This document shows, in pieces, positions 7,739-16,244 of a stretch of 30,774 bases of DNA; position 1 is the first letter of the stretch; each line of letters opens with the position of its first letter. The notes below the pieces were generated by a model. The model did not search any database. It was not told the origin of the DNA and was given only the letters and a program-made list of their open reading frames with translations. Made by a program: the position numbers and the translations under genes. Source of the DNA: Planctomycetota bacterium (GTDB lineage: Bacteria; Planctomycetota; Phycisphaerae; Sedimentisphaerales; SM23-30); the NCBI GenBank assembly GCA_022705365.1, contig JAKJEP010000002.1, positions 8,932-39,705 on the forward strand, in the 5' to 3' direction.

Positions 7739-8935
7739 CTACCGGGTCCCGGATTTATTTGGGACAATTTGATGATACAGTTCCAGCAGTTCGCGGGCAT
7801 GACGGGTCATCGAAACCTGTTCATGCAGTTTGTCCTTCTGAATCGCCTGCTTCATTTGCCCCAGGTTCTGCCGGCTGCACAGCTGCAGCAGGGCCTGCGC
7901 CAGGGCTTCGATGTCATCGACGGATTCGACGATACAGCCGTATTTGCCCTCCCCGAGGAAATCACAGGCGCCGTTGAAACGGGTGGTAAGGGCGGGCTTG
8001 CCGGCGGCCAGACCTTCCAGCACCAGACGCGAGCAGGCATCGTTATAGCTGGGCAGGACCACGGCATCGCCCATCTGCAGGACGGCGGGCATGGACTGGG
8101 TGGCCCCGCAAAAAATGATACGCTCTCCCTGGCCCAGGCGATTGGACTGCCGCCAGTATTTTTCGTAGTCTTTGCTGCCGAACACCAGGATGCGAAAATC
8201 CCGGTGCGAGCTGCCCAGCCGCGGGGCCGCCAGTGAGGCCGCCTCGATCAGCGGGCCTAATCCCTTCAGGCGATAGTTCACCGCGGCAAAAATCAAGAGG
8301 AGAACATCCTGGTGTTTGGTATAAAGCCGGCGCAGGTTTTCGCCCTGCCGGCGTGCTTCCTGCGAAAGCAGGGAATCCGGCCGAATTCCGTTGCGGATAA
8401 CCCGGATGCGATGATCGGCCAGATGATAACAGGTTTTGAACTGCTCCCTTACATACTGACTCAAGGCGGCAATGACCGGCCCGTGTTCTTCGCTGCAAAG
8501 GGACCGTTCCCTCTCGATTTGATACTGCCGCAGGCGGTTCAGGCCGGCGGTCGCCTGCTTGAAACAGGAAAGCCAGCGGCTGGAGTAGGATTGGGCGTGC
8601 CGACGGGCGCTGTAGAGGATGCTGCCGCCCCGGGGCTGATAGACATCCGCACCGCCGACCGGAATCATGCTGTGGACGATATCAAAATCGGATTGGGCCA
8701 GATACCCGGCCAGCACCGGCTCGAAGCTGCGCCGGCGCGACAGGCGGGTCATTCCCCGCAGCGGCAGAACGTGGAGGGCGAAGGGCACATTCGCCCCGTC
8801 GGAACCGGCAATCTGACCGGCGGCCACCGTAACCTGCACGCCCAGTTCGCTGAGGCAATATGCCAGCTCGAAGGTGGAACGTTCCGCCCCGCCGCGCTGC
8901 GTATCAAAATTTTCGGTTATGATAAGTACTTTCAT
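7739..8935 (-). CDS. GT4 family glycosyltransferase, WaaG-like
   Basis: The 398-residue GT-B enzyme opens with MKVLIITENF and GGAERSTFELA, the usual GT4 acceptor-side start. The donor-binding half contains FAAVNYRLKGLGPLIEAA, IIFCGAT and the E-x7-E-like block PSYNDACSRLVLEGLAAGKP (about 300-320). Position and pattern suggest a sugar transfer to the LPS core, comparable to the glucosyltransferase WaaG, but donor and acceptor cannot be read from the sequence. I chose the ATG at 8935, which overlaps the stop of the upstream gene by four bases; an in-frame TTG at 8959 is less likely. No membrane helix, so probably cytoplasmic or peripheral at the inner membrane. Confidence 0.88.
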   Translation of the reverse strand: MKVLIITENFDTQRGGAERSTFELAYCLSELGVQVTVAAGQIAGSDGANVPFALHVLPLRGMTRLSRRRSFEPVLAGYLAQSDFDIVHSMIPVGGADVYQPRGGSILYSARRHAQSYSSRWLSCFKQATAGLNRLRQYQIERERSLCSEEHGPVIAALSQYVREQFKTCYHLADHRIRVIRNGIRPDSLLSQEARRQGENLRRLYTKHQDVLLLIFAAVNYRLKGLGPLIEAASLAAPRLGSSHRDFRILVFGSKDYEKYWRQSNRLGQGERIIFCGATQSMPAVLQMGDAVVLPSYNDACSRLVLEGLAAGKPALTTRFNGACDFLGEGKYGCIVESVDDIEALAQALLQLCSRQNLGQMKQAIQKDKLHEQVSMTRHARELLELYHQIVPNKSGTR

Positions 8936-10914
8936 GAGGTTGTCTGATTTCTCTTGCAACGGTTTGCTTCATGCCGAATCATCCGCCGGGTTTTTCGCTC
9001 CACCGCCCGGATGATTTTTTTATGGGAGCCGGTCAACTGGTGACATGAAAAATAAAAATGCAAAAAGCGCAGGATATCCGTCCGGCGGAACAGCGAACGG
9101 GATGAATAATAAAGCTGGGCCAGGTCCTTCACCTGCCAGCGCCGGCGGAAGAGGCGCGGCTGAATCACCCGCTGCAGATCAATCAGGCATAGCTTTTCTC
9201 CACCGGACACCGCCCGGCACAGGAAAATATGCGACAGATATAAATCCCGGTGATAGAAGCCGCTTTCGTGCAGGCGCCGAACCAAACCGGCTGCCTGTTC
9301 GATCAGCGTTCGCTCCTCCCGCAGCAGGGCATACTCCGGTTTTTTCTCCTGACGCCGCGGCAGGAGCCGCTCCAGCGCCTCGCCCTGCGGCAGTTCTTCC
9401 ATCAGGACAAAACTGCGCCGCTCGCCCAGCCGGTTCCTCTGCCGCCCGACCGCAACGGGGCGGGGAACGGGAATGCCGTGTTCGGCCAATTGCATCGCCG
9501 CATAAAAATCGGAATCGGCGGCGGCGGTGTTTCGTTTTCCGGATACCCAGCGCCGCAGCGTCTGGCCCAGGGTGGGTTTGCCGTACCGCTTGAGATAAAG
9601 CACCACTTGGGTGCCGCGGCAGGGCAGTTCGATGCGAATCCGTTCCCGCCGGCCCAGGCCCGGCTTCTCCAGCCGCAAGCCCTGCTGAAAGGCAAATACC
9701 TCCTCCAGCGCGGCCAAATGATTTTGCACCAGTAAATCGCGATAGTCCTTATGGATCAGACCGCTGCCGTCCGCCAGCGGCATAAAAGATTCCGCATAAG
9801 GGGCATAATAGGTTCCGAAAATCGGCGCTGGTTTGGTGTCCCACGCCTGCCGTTCGAGCTGCGCCCGGGCCGCGGCGAGAACCTCGTCCACACGGATCTG
9901 CTGCAAACAGCGATGGTCCAGCAGGCAGGTGTCCTGCTGGCAGGGGCCGCACGGCACATCCAGACGCAGGCGGATTTCCCTGGGATAGCCGGTGGCCGTC
10001 CAGCGGGGATCGGTCGGGCCGAACAGCGTCACCAGCGGGACCTGAAACCCGGCGGCGATATGGCAGGGACCGGTATCGTTGCTGATGACCAGAGCACAGC
10101 GACGGATCAGCTCCTTGAAACCGCCCAGCGGCAGGCTTTCTTCGACCAGATTGAATACCGGCTTTTTGGCGCGGGAGAGAATTTGGGCGGCTATCTTTTT
10201 TTCCGTCTCGTTCGGGGCACAGGATACGATCACCGCATAGCCCTTCTCCGTCAGCCAATCCGCTACGGCAGCGAAGCGTTCCGCCGGCCACCACTTACTG
10301 CCCCCGAAGGCCCCGCCCGGCACCAGCATCACCAGCCGCCGCTGCGAGGCGATACCCCAGTGTTGCAACAAATCCTCTGTCTGCTGGCGGTCCTGCGGGC
10401 CGGTAAACAGTTCCAGGGGAAGGCCGTCGGAAAAATAATGTTCACCCGGTTCCCCGCCCACGACCTGTTCCATCAGATAGCCGTAGTAATCCAGCATGGA
10501 CATCGGCGGAAAACGCCCCTGAATCCGGATCGGCGCTACGGCATCGGTTACTAAGAATCCCCGGCCATCCCGGTCATAGCCCAGCCGCCGCGGGATCCCC
10601 GCGGCAAAGGCCAGCGCGGCGCTGCGGAAGGAATTGGGCAGCAGGATCACCACATCAAATTGGAATTCCCGCAGCCACCGGGCAGCCGTCCCAAAGCCCC
10701 GCCAGCCGTTTTTTTCTACCGGCCAGGCCAGGCAGGCGTCCGACCAGGGATTGCCCCGCAGAATCTCGATCACCGTTGGATTGCCCAGCAGGGTAATGGT
10801 GCTATCCGGCCGCCGCCGGCGCAGATAACGCAGGGCCGGTCCGCTCAGGATCGCATCTCCCATCGGATCGGGAAGCATGACCAATATCTTTTTTGCCGCT
10901 TGCAGACCGTTCAT
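8932..10914 (-). CDS. Fusion of GT9 heptosyltransferase and WaaP-type LPS kinase
   Basis: The 660-residue protein joins two enzymes. Residues 1-345 are a GT9 (WaaC/WaaF) heptosyltransferase: ILVMLPDPMGDAILSGPAL at the N-terminus, VPGGAFGGSKWWPAERFA in the middle and VISNDTGPCHIAAGFQVPLV with LFGPTDPRWT in the donor domain, then CGPC and a Cys-rich end. Residues about 385-650 match WaaP/InaA-type kinases: VVLYLKRYGKP, VLMEELPQGEAL, catalytic YHRDLYLSHIFL with Asp557, LIDLQRV, and the WQVKDLAQLYYSS block also found in WaaP. The first half should add heptose to the LPS core and the second phosphorylate it. I chose ATG 10914; an in-frame TTG at 10926 is possible. It lies 35 bases after the gmhB-like gene and overlaps the GT4 gene by four bases. 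Confidence 0.93.
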   Translation of the reverse strand: MNGLQAAKKILVMLPDPMGDAILSGPALRYLRRRRPDSTITLLGNPTVIEILRGNPWSDACLAWPVEKNGWRGFGTAARWLREFQFDVVILLPNSFRSAALAFAAGIPRRLGYDRDGRGFLVTDAVAPIRIQGRFPPMSMLDYYGYLMEQVVGGEPGEHYFSDGLPLELFTGPQDRQQTEDLLQHWGIASQRRLVMLVPGGAFGGSKWWPAERFAAVADWLTEKGYAVIVSCAPNETEKKIAAQILSRAKKPVFNLVEESLPLGGFKELIRRCALVISNDTGPCHIAAGFQVPLVTLFGPTDPRWTATGYPREIRLRLDVPCGPCQQDTCLLDHRCLQQIRVDEVLAAARAQLERQAWDTKPAPIFGTYYAPYAESFMPLADGSGLIHKDYRDLLVQNHLAALEEVFAFQQGLRLEKPGLGRRERIRIELPCRGTQVVLYLKRYGKPTLGQTLRRWVSGKRNTAAADSDFYAAMQLAEHGIPVPRPVAVGRQRNRLGERRSFVLMEELPQGEALERLLPRRQEKKPEYALLREERTLIEQAAGLVRRLHESGFYHRDLYLSHIFLCRAVSGGEKLCLIDLQRVIQPRLFRRRWQVKDLAQLYYSSRSLFRRTDILRFLHFYFSCHQLTGSHKKIIRAVERKTRRMIRHEANRCKRNQTTS

Positions 10915-10949
10915 ACATAAAAACAAATCGCGGAGGATTCACTCCCTTC

Positions 10950-12086
10950 TTACTGTTTGTGCATAATCAGGAACGTCAGGGTCATCGTCTGAAAAACCAT
11001 CGCCAGGGTCAGGCAGATCTGCACCAGTTCCTTCCGCGTTTCCGCCCCGCTGCCGAACCAGAAGGCCAGAATCAGACAAAGAAGCACGATCATCTGCACC
11101 AAGCCCGCCATCAGTTTCGGGATGGAAAACTCCGTAAACCCATGCTGGCGGTTCTGGTGTTTCAGCTCTCGCAGAATCTCCGACAGCAGAACCCGGGTAT
11201 CCGCCGATTCATTCCCGGCGGGATCCTTCGGTTTCATTTTCTTCGCGGCCTCTTCCGAACCATGCACCGTTTTGATGCGGGCTTTCCGGCGGGCAATCTC
11301 CTGAGAACGAACCGATTCGCTGAGTATTGCCTCTTCCTCCTCCGAAGGATTTTTTTCCGTGCTTTCCATGGATTCCGGCCTGTTCTCTTCCGCCGGATAG
11401 GCCACCTCGAATGCTTCCGGTTCTTCTTGCGGTTCTGCCAGGGGGACAGGAACAGGGGGATGTAGTTCGGCACGTTCGGCGGGGAAAACCGGTTCCGGCG
11501 GCACCGTCCGCGGAGGGGAGGCCGGAAGATCCGCATAACGGACAATCAGGTTCGCCGCCTCCTTCAGATTGACGGCCTGGAAATCCGGCTGCGCGGCACC
11601 CCGCCGGACCAGGGGCGAGCCCCGGTTTTCCAGCAGAATGGTCCGGCAGCCGGCGCTGCGCCCCGCTTCGATGTCGCGGTCGTCATCGCCCACCACCCAG
11701 CTTTGCGCCAGATCGATATCCAGCTCCCGGGCGGCCAGCAGCAGCATTCCCGGCGCCGGCTTCCGCAGTTCGCTGTCCCGCCGGTACCGTTCCACCGCCC
11801 CTTCCGGATGATACGGGCAGTAATACATCTGATCCAGATACGCTCCCTTCTCCGCCAGCATCTGTTTCAGGTGGTCGTGTATTTCCAGCAGCTTTTTCTC
11901 GGTCAGCATCCCCCGGGCCACCGCCGACTGATTGGTAATCATCACCAGCAGGAATCCGCGGTCCTGGAGCAGGCGCAGGGCCGCCGGCGCGGTGGGCATC
12001 AACTGCACCTGGTTGAAATCCGTCAGATAATCGTACGGTTCGATGATCGTGCCGTCCCGGTCTAAAAATACCGCTCGATTGCTCAT
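10950..12086 (-). CDS. gmhB: GmhB-like heptose-bisphosphate phosphatase with C-terminal membrane helices
   Basis: Residues 1-185 of 378 form a HAD-IIIA phosphatase: nucleophile motif FLDRDGT, motif II ITNQS, and GDDDRDIEAGRSAG. The reaction expected for this family and context is removal of the 7-phosphate from heptose-1,7-bisphosphate. The zinc loop of classical GmhB (CPHHPEG...CDCRKP) reads CPYHPEG...SELRKP here, so by my recalled alignment most zinc ligands are gone. A Pro/Glu-rich, probably disordered linker (about 190-300) leads to two hydrophobic helices near the end (LMAGLVQMIVLLCLILAFW and LVQICLTLAMVFQTMTLTFL). This is far longer than the usual 180-190 residues. The ATG at 12086 overlaps the hldE stop by four bases; the longer upstream frame lies inside hldE and is rejected. 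Confidence 0.88.
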   Translation of the reverse strand: MSNRAVFLDRDGTIIEPYDYLTDFNQVQLMPTAPAALRLLQDRGFLLVMITNQSAVARGMLTEKKLLEIHDHLKQMLAEKGAYLDQMYYCPYHPEGAVERYRRDSELRKPAPGMLLLAARELDIDLAQSWVVGDDDRDIEAGRSAGCRTILLENRGSPLVRRGAAQPDFQAVNLKEAANLIVRYADLPASPPRTVPPEPVFPAERAELHPPVPVPLAEPQEEPEAFEVAYPAEENRPESMESTEKNPSEEEEAILSESVRSQEIARRKARIKTVHGSEEAAKKMKPKDPAGNESADTRVLLSEILRELKHQNRQHGFTEFSIPKLMAGLVQMIVLLCLILAFWFGSGAETRKELVQICLTLAMVFQTMTLTFLIMHKQ

Positions 12087-13621
12087 AGGGCCTGATCCGC
12101 CCCCTTCGTTTGATTCGTGTGCTGCTGGATCACTTTTTCGATAATGTTGGTGGTGCTTCGCCCGGCAAAGAGCGGCATGAGTTTCACCACCCCACCGTGC
12201 TGCTCCACCCACTCCTGCCCGACCACCGCGCCCGTCCAGTCGGAACCCTTGACCAATACATCAGGGGACACTTTTTGAATCAGGTGCAGCGGGTCCGGCG
12301 TGTCAAAAATGACGATATAATCCACCGCCTCCAGCGCCGAAAGCAGGGCGGCCCGGTCATGCTCTTTTACGATCGGGCGGGTCGGCCCCTTGAGGGAGCT
12401 GACCGACCGGTCGCTGTTAATCGCCACCACCAGAATATCCCCCTGCTCCTTGGCAAAATTCAACAAGTTGATGTGCCCCGGATGCAGAATATCGAAACAG
12501 CCGTTGGTGAACACGATCTTCAGCTTCTGCTGGCGGTGCCATTGCAGTTCCCCCAGCAGGGCTTCTATGGAACGCAGCTTGCCGGCCTTGGCCCGCCGCT
12601 GCTGGGACAGTTCCGCGATGATTTCCTCGCGGCTGATCCCGACGCTGCCGAACCGCTCCACCTCCAGTCCGCCAGCCACGTTGCCCAGACAGACGATTTC
12701 TTTCAGGGCAGGAAGGGAGGCCTGGCGGTAGTGCCCGCCGACCAGATAGCCCAGCATTGCCAGCACCATATCGCCCGCCCCCGTGACATCATAGACGTTC
12801 CGCGCCCGGGTCGGGATCAGTTCGCCGCTGCCTTCCCCCGCCGTCTGCTGATACAAATACGAACCCTGTTTATCCAGCGTTACGATTACGTTCGAAATAT
12901 TCAGATCCCGGGCGAGTTTTTCCGCCGCCGTCCGCCAGGACTCCTCGCCGTTGACTTCGATCCCCGTTGCCAGGGACAGTTCGCGGCGATTCGGCTTGAT
13001 GGCCCAGCAGCCGGCATAGCGGCTGTAATCGCTGATTCGCGCCGGATCGATAATGGTCTTTTTCCCCTGTTGATTCGCCAGACGAATGATTTCCCGGCAA
13101 AATGCCGGGCACAGCACCCCCTTGTTATAATCTTCCAGACATACCACATCACACCAGGTGAGCAGCTTGTGAATATGCCTCAGAAGCTGACTGCGGATTT
13201 CCTCGCCGATGTCAAGGCTGCATTCCTCATCAATTCGCATCAACTGCTGGCGATGGCGATGCTGGGCCAGGCCGATGATGCGCTGCTTGGAAGTGGTGGG
13301 CCGGCCCTCCACCGCCAAGACTCCCTCCATATTGACCGAACCGGTTGCCTGGAGCAGGCTGCGGAGCTTCTCACCGTTGGCATCCCTGCCGACGATACCC
13401 ACGCAGGCCACATCTGCGCCCAGTATGGCCAGATCGGCCGCTACCGACCCAGCCCCGCCCGGCCGGACCTGCCTTTCGGTCACGTTCATGACCATCACCG
13501 GTGCTTCCGGCGAAATTCGGTCGGTATCACCAAAGACATAATGGTCGATCATAAAATCCCCGACCAGCAGAATCCGGGGGGTTCCCACATCGTTGAATAT
13601 ATCCATTAATCGTTCGTACAT
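12083..13621 (-). CDS. hldE: Bifunctional heptose-7-phosphate kinase / heptose-1-phosphate adenylyltransferase
   Basis: The 512 residues show both halves of HldE (RfaE). A PfkB/ribokinase domain (about 1-325) has GDFMIDHYVFG near the start, GGAGSVA at 55-61 and the anion-hole/catalytic GAGD at 281-284. A nucleotidyltransferase domain (about 365-500) has TNGCFDILHPGH at 372-383 with the HxGH signature. The enzyme makes heptose-1,7-bisphosphate and, after GmhB, ADP-heptose. Length is slightly above the E. coli enzyme. Start ATG 13621 lies two bases after the lpxK stop and its ribosome site is inside the lpxK end, so the two are coupled. The isomerase GmhA and epimerase HldD are not in this window. 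Confidence 0.96.
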   Translation of the reverse strand: MYERLMDIFNDVGTPRILLVGDFMIDHYVFGDTDRISPEAPVMVMNVTERQVRPGGAGSVAADLAILGADVACVGIVGRDANGEKLRSLLQATGSVNMEGVLAVEGRPTTSKQRIIGLAQHRHRQQLMRIDEECSLDIGEEIRSQLLRHIHKLLTWCDVVCLEDYNKGVLCPAFCREIIRLANQQGKKTIIDPARISDYSRYAGCWAIKPNRRELSLATGIEVNGEESWRTAAEKLARDLNISNVIVTLDKQGSYLYQQTAGEGSGELIPTRARNVYDVTGAGDMVLAMLGYLVGGHYRQASLPALKEIVCLGNVAGGLEVERFGSVGISREEIIAELSQQRRAKAGKLRSIEALLGELQWHRQQKLKIVFTNGCFDILHPGHINLLNFAKEQGDILVVAINSDRSVSSLKGPTRPIVKEHDRAALLSALEAVDYIVIFDTPDPLHLIQKVSPDVLVKGSDWTGAVVGQEWVEQHGGVVKLMPLFAGRSTTNIIEKVIQQHTNQTKGADQAL

Positions 13622-13623
13622 AA

Positions 13624-14715
13624 TCAGTTACCTATCGGATGACACTTCGTAAGCAACGAGAAAAATTCCTCACGCCCATCCATCAGAGCCAGCTCGATCC
13701 TCAGCCGATATAACTTCTCCAGTTTAGCTGACGCCGGTAAATCCCGCAGTTTTACCCAGTCTTTTTCGGTCGTTACCAGCCAATCGGCCTTTTCCCGGCT
13801 CTGCGCTTCCCGAAGATACGCACAGTCTTTATCGGTATAATGATGATGGTCGGCATAGCTAAACTCAGCCACCACCACCGCTCCCAACTGCCGTAAGGAA
13901 CGGTAAAAAGAATCCGGATTACCGATGCCCGCAAAGGCGGCCACCCGCTTGCCCTGCAAAGACGCCACATCCAGCTCCTCACCGGTTGAGCTGGCCAATT
14001 TTACCGGTTGATGCCGGCTGGTGGCAATAAACTTTTTGTTTCTATCCTTATTATTTATCGGCTTTTGCAGAAATTGCTCCGCTTTTTCCCGAATCGCCTG
14101 CACCTCCGGCTGGGAAACCTGATCCTGGCGGGTCAGGACAATGACATCGGCCCGGCGCAACTGCTGGAGCGGTTCGCGCAGTAAACCACGCGGTAATAAG
14201 TGATTATAACCAAACGGACAGGTACAATCCAGCAAAACGATATCCAGGTCGCGGTGCAGCCGTCGATGCTGAAAACCATCATCCAAAACCAGCACCTCCG
14301 CCTGATGCTCCACTATGGCCCGCCGTCCGCCTCGTACCCGGTCGCTGTCCATGATGACGGGAACATCTGGCAGCGCCTCCCGTAAAAGCCGGATTTCATC
14401 GTTTTCCCGCCCCTTTCCCTGATAGCCCCGGCTGAGCAGTACGACCTTAACTCCCTGCTGCCGCAGATATTGGCAAATCACCATCACCATCGGTGTCTTG
14501 CCGGTACCGCCGGCGGTGAGGTTCCCCACACAGATGACCGGTACCGGTAAGCGGCTGACAGGCAGCCAGCCGCGATCATACATCCAATTACGCAGCCCAA
14601 CCATAGAGCCATAAACCGGTGCACATATACCCCCCAGCAATCCTCGCAACAGGACGGCCGCCGGGTCTTGCGCTGCCCCGCTGAGGATCGACCTACATCT
14701 TGGCGATAATTGCAT
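13624..14715 (-). CDS. lpxK: Tetraacyldisaccharide 4'-kinase
   Basis: LpxK phosphorylates the lipid A precursor at the 4' position at the inner membrane. The 363-residue frame has the family hallmarks: an N-terminal amphipathic/hydrophobic stretch (LLRGLLGGICAPVYGSMVGLR), Walker A GNLTAGGTGKT (about 64-74), LSRGYQG, VLVLDDGFQHRRLHRDLDIVLLD split over the Walker B region, and LPRGLLREPL. The start is uncertain: ATG 14715 lies inside the end of the isocitrate dehydrogenase gene (overlap about 23 bases), and an in-frame GTG at 14727 is possible. Ribosome sites for both are weak, suggesting coupling to the upstream gene. Presence of lpxK implies that the organism makes lipid A. Confidence 0.94.
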   Translation of the reverse strand: MQLSPRCRSILSGAAQDPAAVLLRGLLGGICAPVYGSMVGLRNWMYDRGWLPVSRLPVPVICVGNLTAGGTGKTPMVMVICQYLRQQGVKVVLLSRGYQGKGRENDEIRLLREALPDVPVIMDSDRVRGGRRAIVEHQAEVLVLDDGFQHRRLHRDLDIVLLDCTCPFGYNHLLPRGLLREPLQQLRRADVIVLTRQDQVSQPEVQAIREKAEQFLQKPINNKDRNKKFIATSRHQPVKLASSTGEELDVASLQGKRVAAFAGIGNPDSFYRSLRQLGAVVVAEFSYADHHHYTDKDCAYLREAQSREKADWLVTTEKDWVKLRDLPASAKLEKLYRLRIELALMDGREEFFSLLTKCHPIGN

Positions 14716-15766
14716 CGGCCATCTCACTTGTGCCGACAGCCGTCGGGTCGTCGCGGTTGGGCTTCAGGTCATAGGTGACATCCCGGCCTTCGGCGATGAC
14801 GGCGGCTACCGCGTGTTCCAGTTTATCCGCTTCGGCTCGTAAGTTCAAGTGGCGCAGCATCATAACGGCAGAAAGAATCAGTGCTGTGGGATTGACTTTG
14901 TTCAGACCTTTGTATTTGGGAGCGCTGCCGTGCGTGGCTTCAAAGACGGCTTTTTTATCCCCGATATTCGCACCCGGGGCTACCCCCAGCCCGCCGACCA
15001 GCCCGGCACAGAGGTCGCTGAGGATATCGCCATACAGGTTGGGCAGGACAATCACATCATATAGCTCCGGTTTTTGCACCAGCTGCATACACATATTGTC
15101 CACAATCCGGTCTTCGAACTCGATGTCCGGGTATTGTTTGGCGACTTGCCGGCTGACTTCCAGCCATAAACCGTCGGTGTGTTTCATGATATTGGCTTTG
15201 TGGACGCTGGTGACTTTTTTACGGCCGTTTTGGCGGGCGTAATCGAAGGCAAACTTCACAATCCGCTGGGATCCTGCGACCGAGATGGGCTTGATGCTGA
15301 TGCCGGAATTGGGGCGAATCTGCCGTTTGCTGTGGCTGTTAATCCATTGCACCAGCTCATTTACGGCATCGGTCCCTTTTTCAAATTCGATGCCGGCATA
15401 CAGGTCTTCGGTGTTTTCCCGGACAATCACCAGGTCGATATCTTCATAGCGGCTGCGGACGCCCTGGTAACTCTTGCAGGGCCGCAGACAGGCATAAAGA
15501 TCGAAATGCTGGCGGAGGTGGACATTGATGCTGCGAAAACCGGTGCCGACGGGGGTGGTAATGGGAGCTTTGAGCGTAACCTCTGTTTTATCAATGGATT
15601 GCAGAGTTTGATCCGGAAGGGGCGTACCGGCGGTAGCCATGATATCCACGCCCGCCTCCTGGATGTCCCACTGGATTTTAGCCCCTGCGGCATCGACGCA
15701 GCGCCGGGTCGCCTCGGCGATTTCCGGCCCGATCCCATCCCCGCGTATTAACGTAACCTTATGCAA
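14693..15766 (-). CDS. NAD-type isocitrate dehydrogenase family protein
   Basis: This 357-residue beta-decarboxylating dehydrogenase begins with VTLIRGDGIGPEI. The substrate loop SINVHLRQHFDLYACLRP and the ENTEDLYAGIE block resemble NAD-linked isocitrate dehydrogenases of the mitochondrial IDH3 type more than LeuB. The metal-binding region (NLYGDILSDLCAGLVGG) and the dinucleotide loop (EATHGSAPKYKG) are complete. The expected reaction is isocitrate to 2-oxoglutarate in the TCA cycle; homoisocitrate dehydrogenase is a less likely alternative. The start is TTG at 15766, supported by GGAGGT seven bases upstream and no nearby ATG. It is the first gene of the lipid A/heptose operon and its end overlaps lpxK. 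Confidence 0.9.
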   Translation of the reverse strand: MHKVTLIRGDGIGPEIAEATRRCVDAAGAKIQWDIQEAGVDIMATAGTPLPDQTLQSIDKTEVTLKAPITTPVGTGFRSINVHLRQHFDLYACLRPCKSYQGVRSRYEDIDLVIVRENTEDLYAGIEFEKGTDAVNELVQWINSHSKRQIRPNSGISIKPISVAGSQRIVKFAFDYARQNGRKKVTSVHKANIMKHTDGLWLEVSRQVAKQYPDIEFEDRIVDNMCMQLVQKPELYDVIVLPNLYGDILSDLCAGLVGGLGVAPGANIGDKKAVFEATHGSAPKYKGLNKVNPTALILSAVMMLRHLNLRAEADKLEHAVAAVIAEGRDVTYDLKPNRDDPTAVGTSEMADAIIAKM

Positions 15767-15793
15767 AATAAGGACCTCCGTTCTTTTTGGTAC

Positions 15794-15821
15794 ATAATCT
15801 TATCTACCTTTACACTGTCAA
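15794..15821 (-). promoter_or_regulatory. Candidate promoter of the idh-lpxK-hldE operon
   Basis: Minus-strand TTGACA (15821-15816, full consensus) and GATTAT (15799-15794) are 16 bases apart, placing a start about 20 bases before the TTG codon of the dehydrogenase. No other good promoter is seen ahead of the long operon. Inference. Confidence 0.5.
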
Positions 15822-15917
15822 AAGAATATGAATGCTACAGATTCGACCCCCGGCTGTCAATCAAATTGCACCTGAACCTCCGCGTCCATCCGACCCGCTT
15901 CTTTTTCAAGGGAAAGA

Positions 15918-16172
15918 CTAGCCCGCATTTCTCACGGACTTTCGATTTTCAGCGGTCTTTTTGCCCGCCTTCTTCGTTCTCGTCGCTATCTGTCCTCAAC
16001 ATATATAGTTATATGCCTGCGGAAGATAGTTCCTGCGGCCTCGAAGGCGGATCAAAAATTCGCGCTGAAAACAGACAGTTGATGTTGGCGAACGGGTAAA
16101 TAGTACATAAGACATGTTGAAACATTGAGTTATCACTATATTTGTCAAAATCCCGTGAGAAATGCGGGCTAG
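15918..16172. mobile_element. MITE-like element with 20-base inverted ends
   Basis: The left end CTAGCCCGCATTTCTCACGG (15918-15937) is the exact reverse complement of the right end (16153-16172), 255 bases in all. The outermost CTAG is its own reverse complement, so it could also be a 4-base target duplication flanking 16-base ends. The interior has no convincing reading frame or ribosome site and no transposase. It lies between the terminator of the transporter gene and the promoter of the idh operon. It could be a non-autonomous element or an insertion sequence with its transposase deleted. The family is not identified. Confidence 0.55.
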
Positions 16173-16176
16173 GAAA

Positions 16177-16219
16177 CAATAAAAAGACCTGTTCCTTTGG
16201 GGAGAGGAACAGGCCTTTT
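16177..16219 (-). terminator. Rho-independent terminator after the RhaT-like gene
   Basis: A 15-base stem with one mismatch (16182-16196 against 16205-16219) around the loop TTGGGGAG is followed on the minus strand by TTTTTATT. It begins 25 bases after the transporter stop and abuts the MITE-like element. Confidence 0.85.
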
Positions 16220-16244
16220 AGTAACGAAAATGAGATATACAGGA

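Noticed and set aside
12087..12212. 42-residue N-terminal extension of the gmhB-like frame
   Set aside because: It lies wholly inside hldE; ATG 12086 with the ATGA overlap and the HAD motif directly after it is the natural start.
12110..13609. Long open frame on the plus strand opposite hldE (about 500 codons)
   Set aside because: It mirrors a clear hldE gene, has no recognisable domain, and arises from the GC-rich codon pattern.
15761..16099. Plus-strand frame of 112 codons crossing the left end of the MITE-like element
   Set aside because: Starts inside the dehydrogenase start region, has no ribosome site and runs into the element; no family resemblance.
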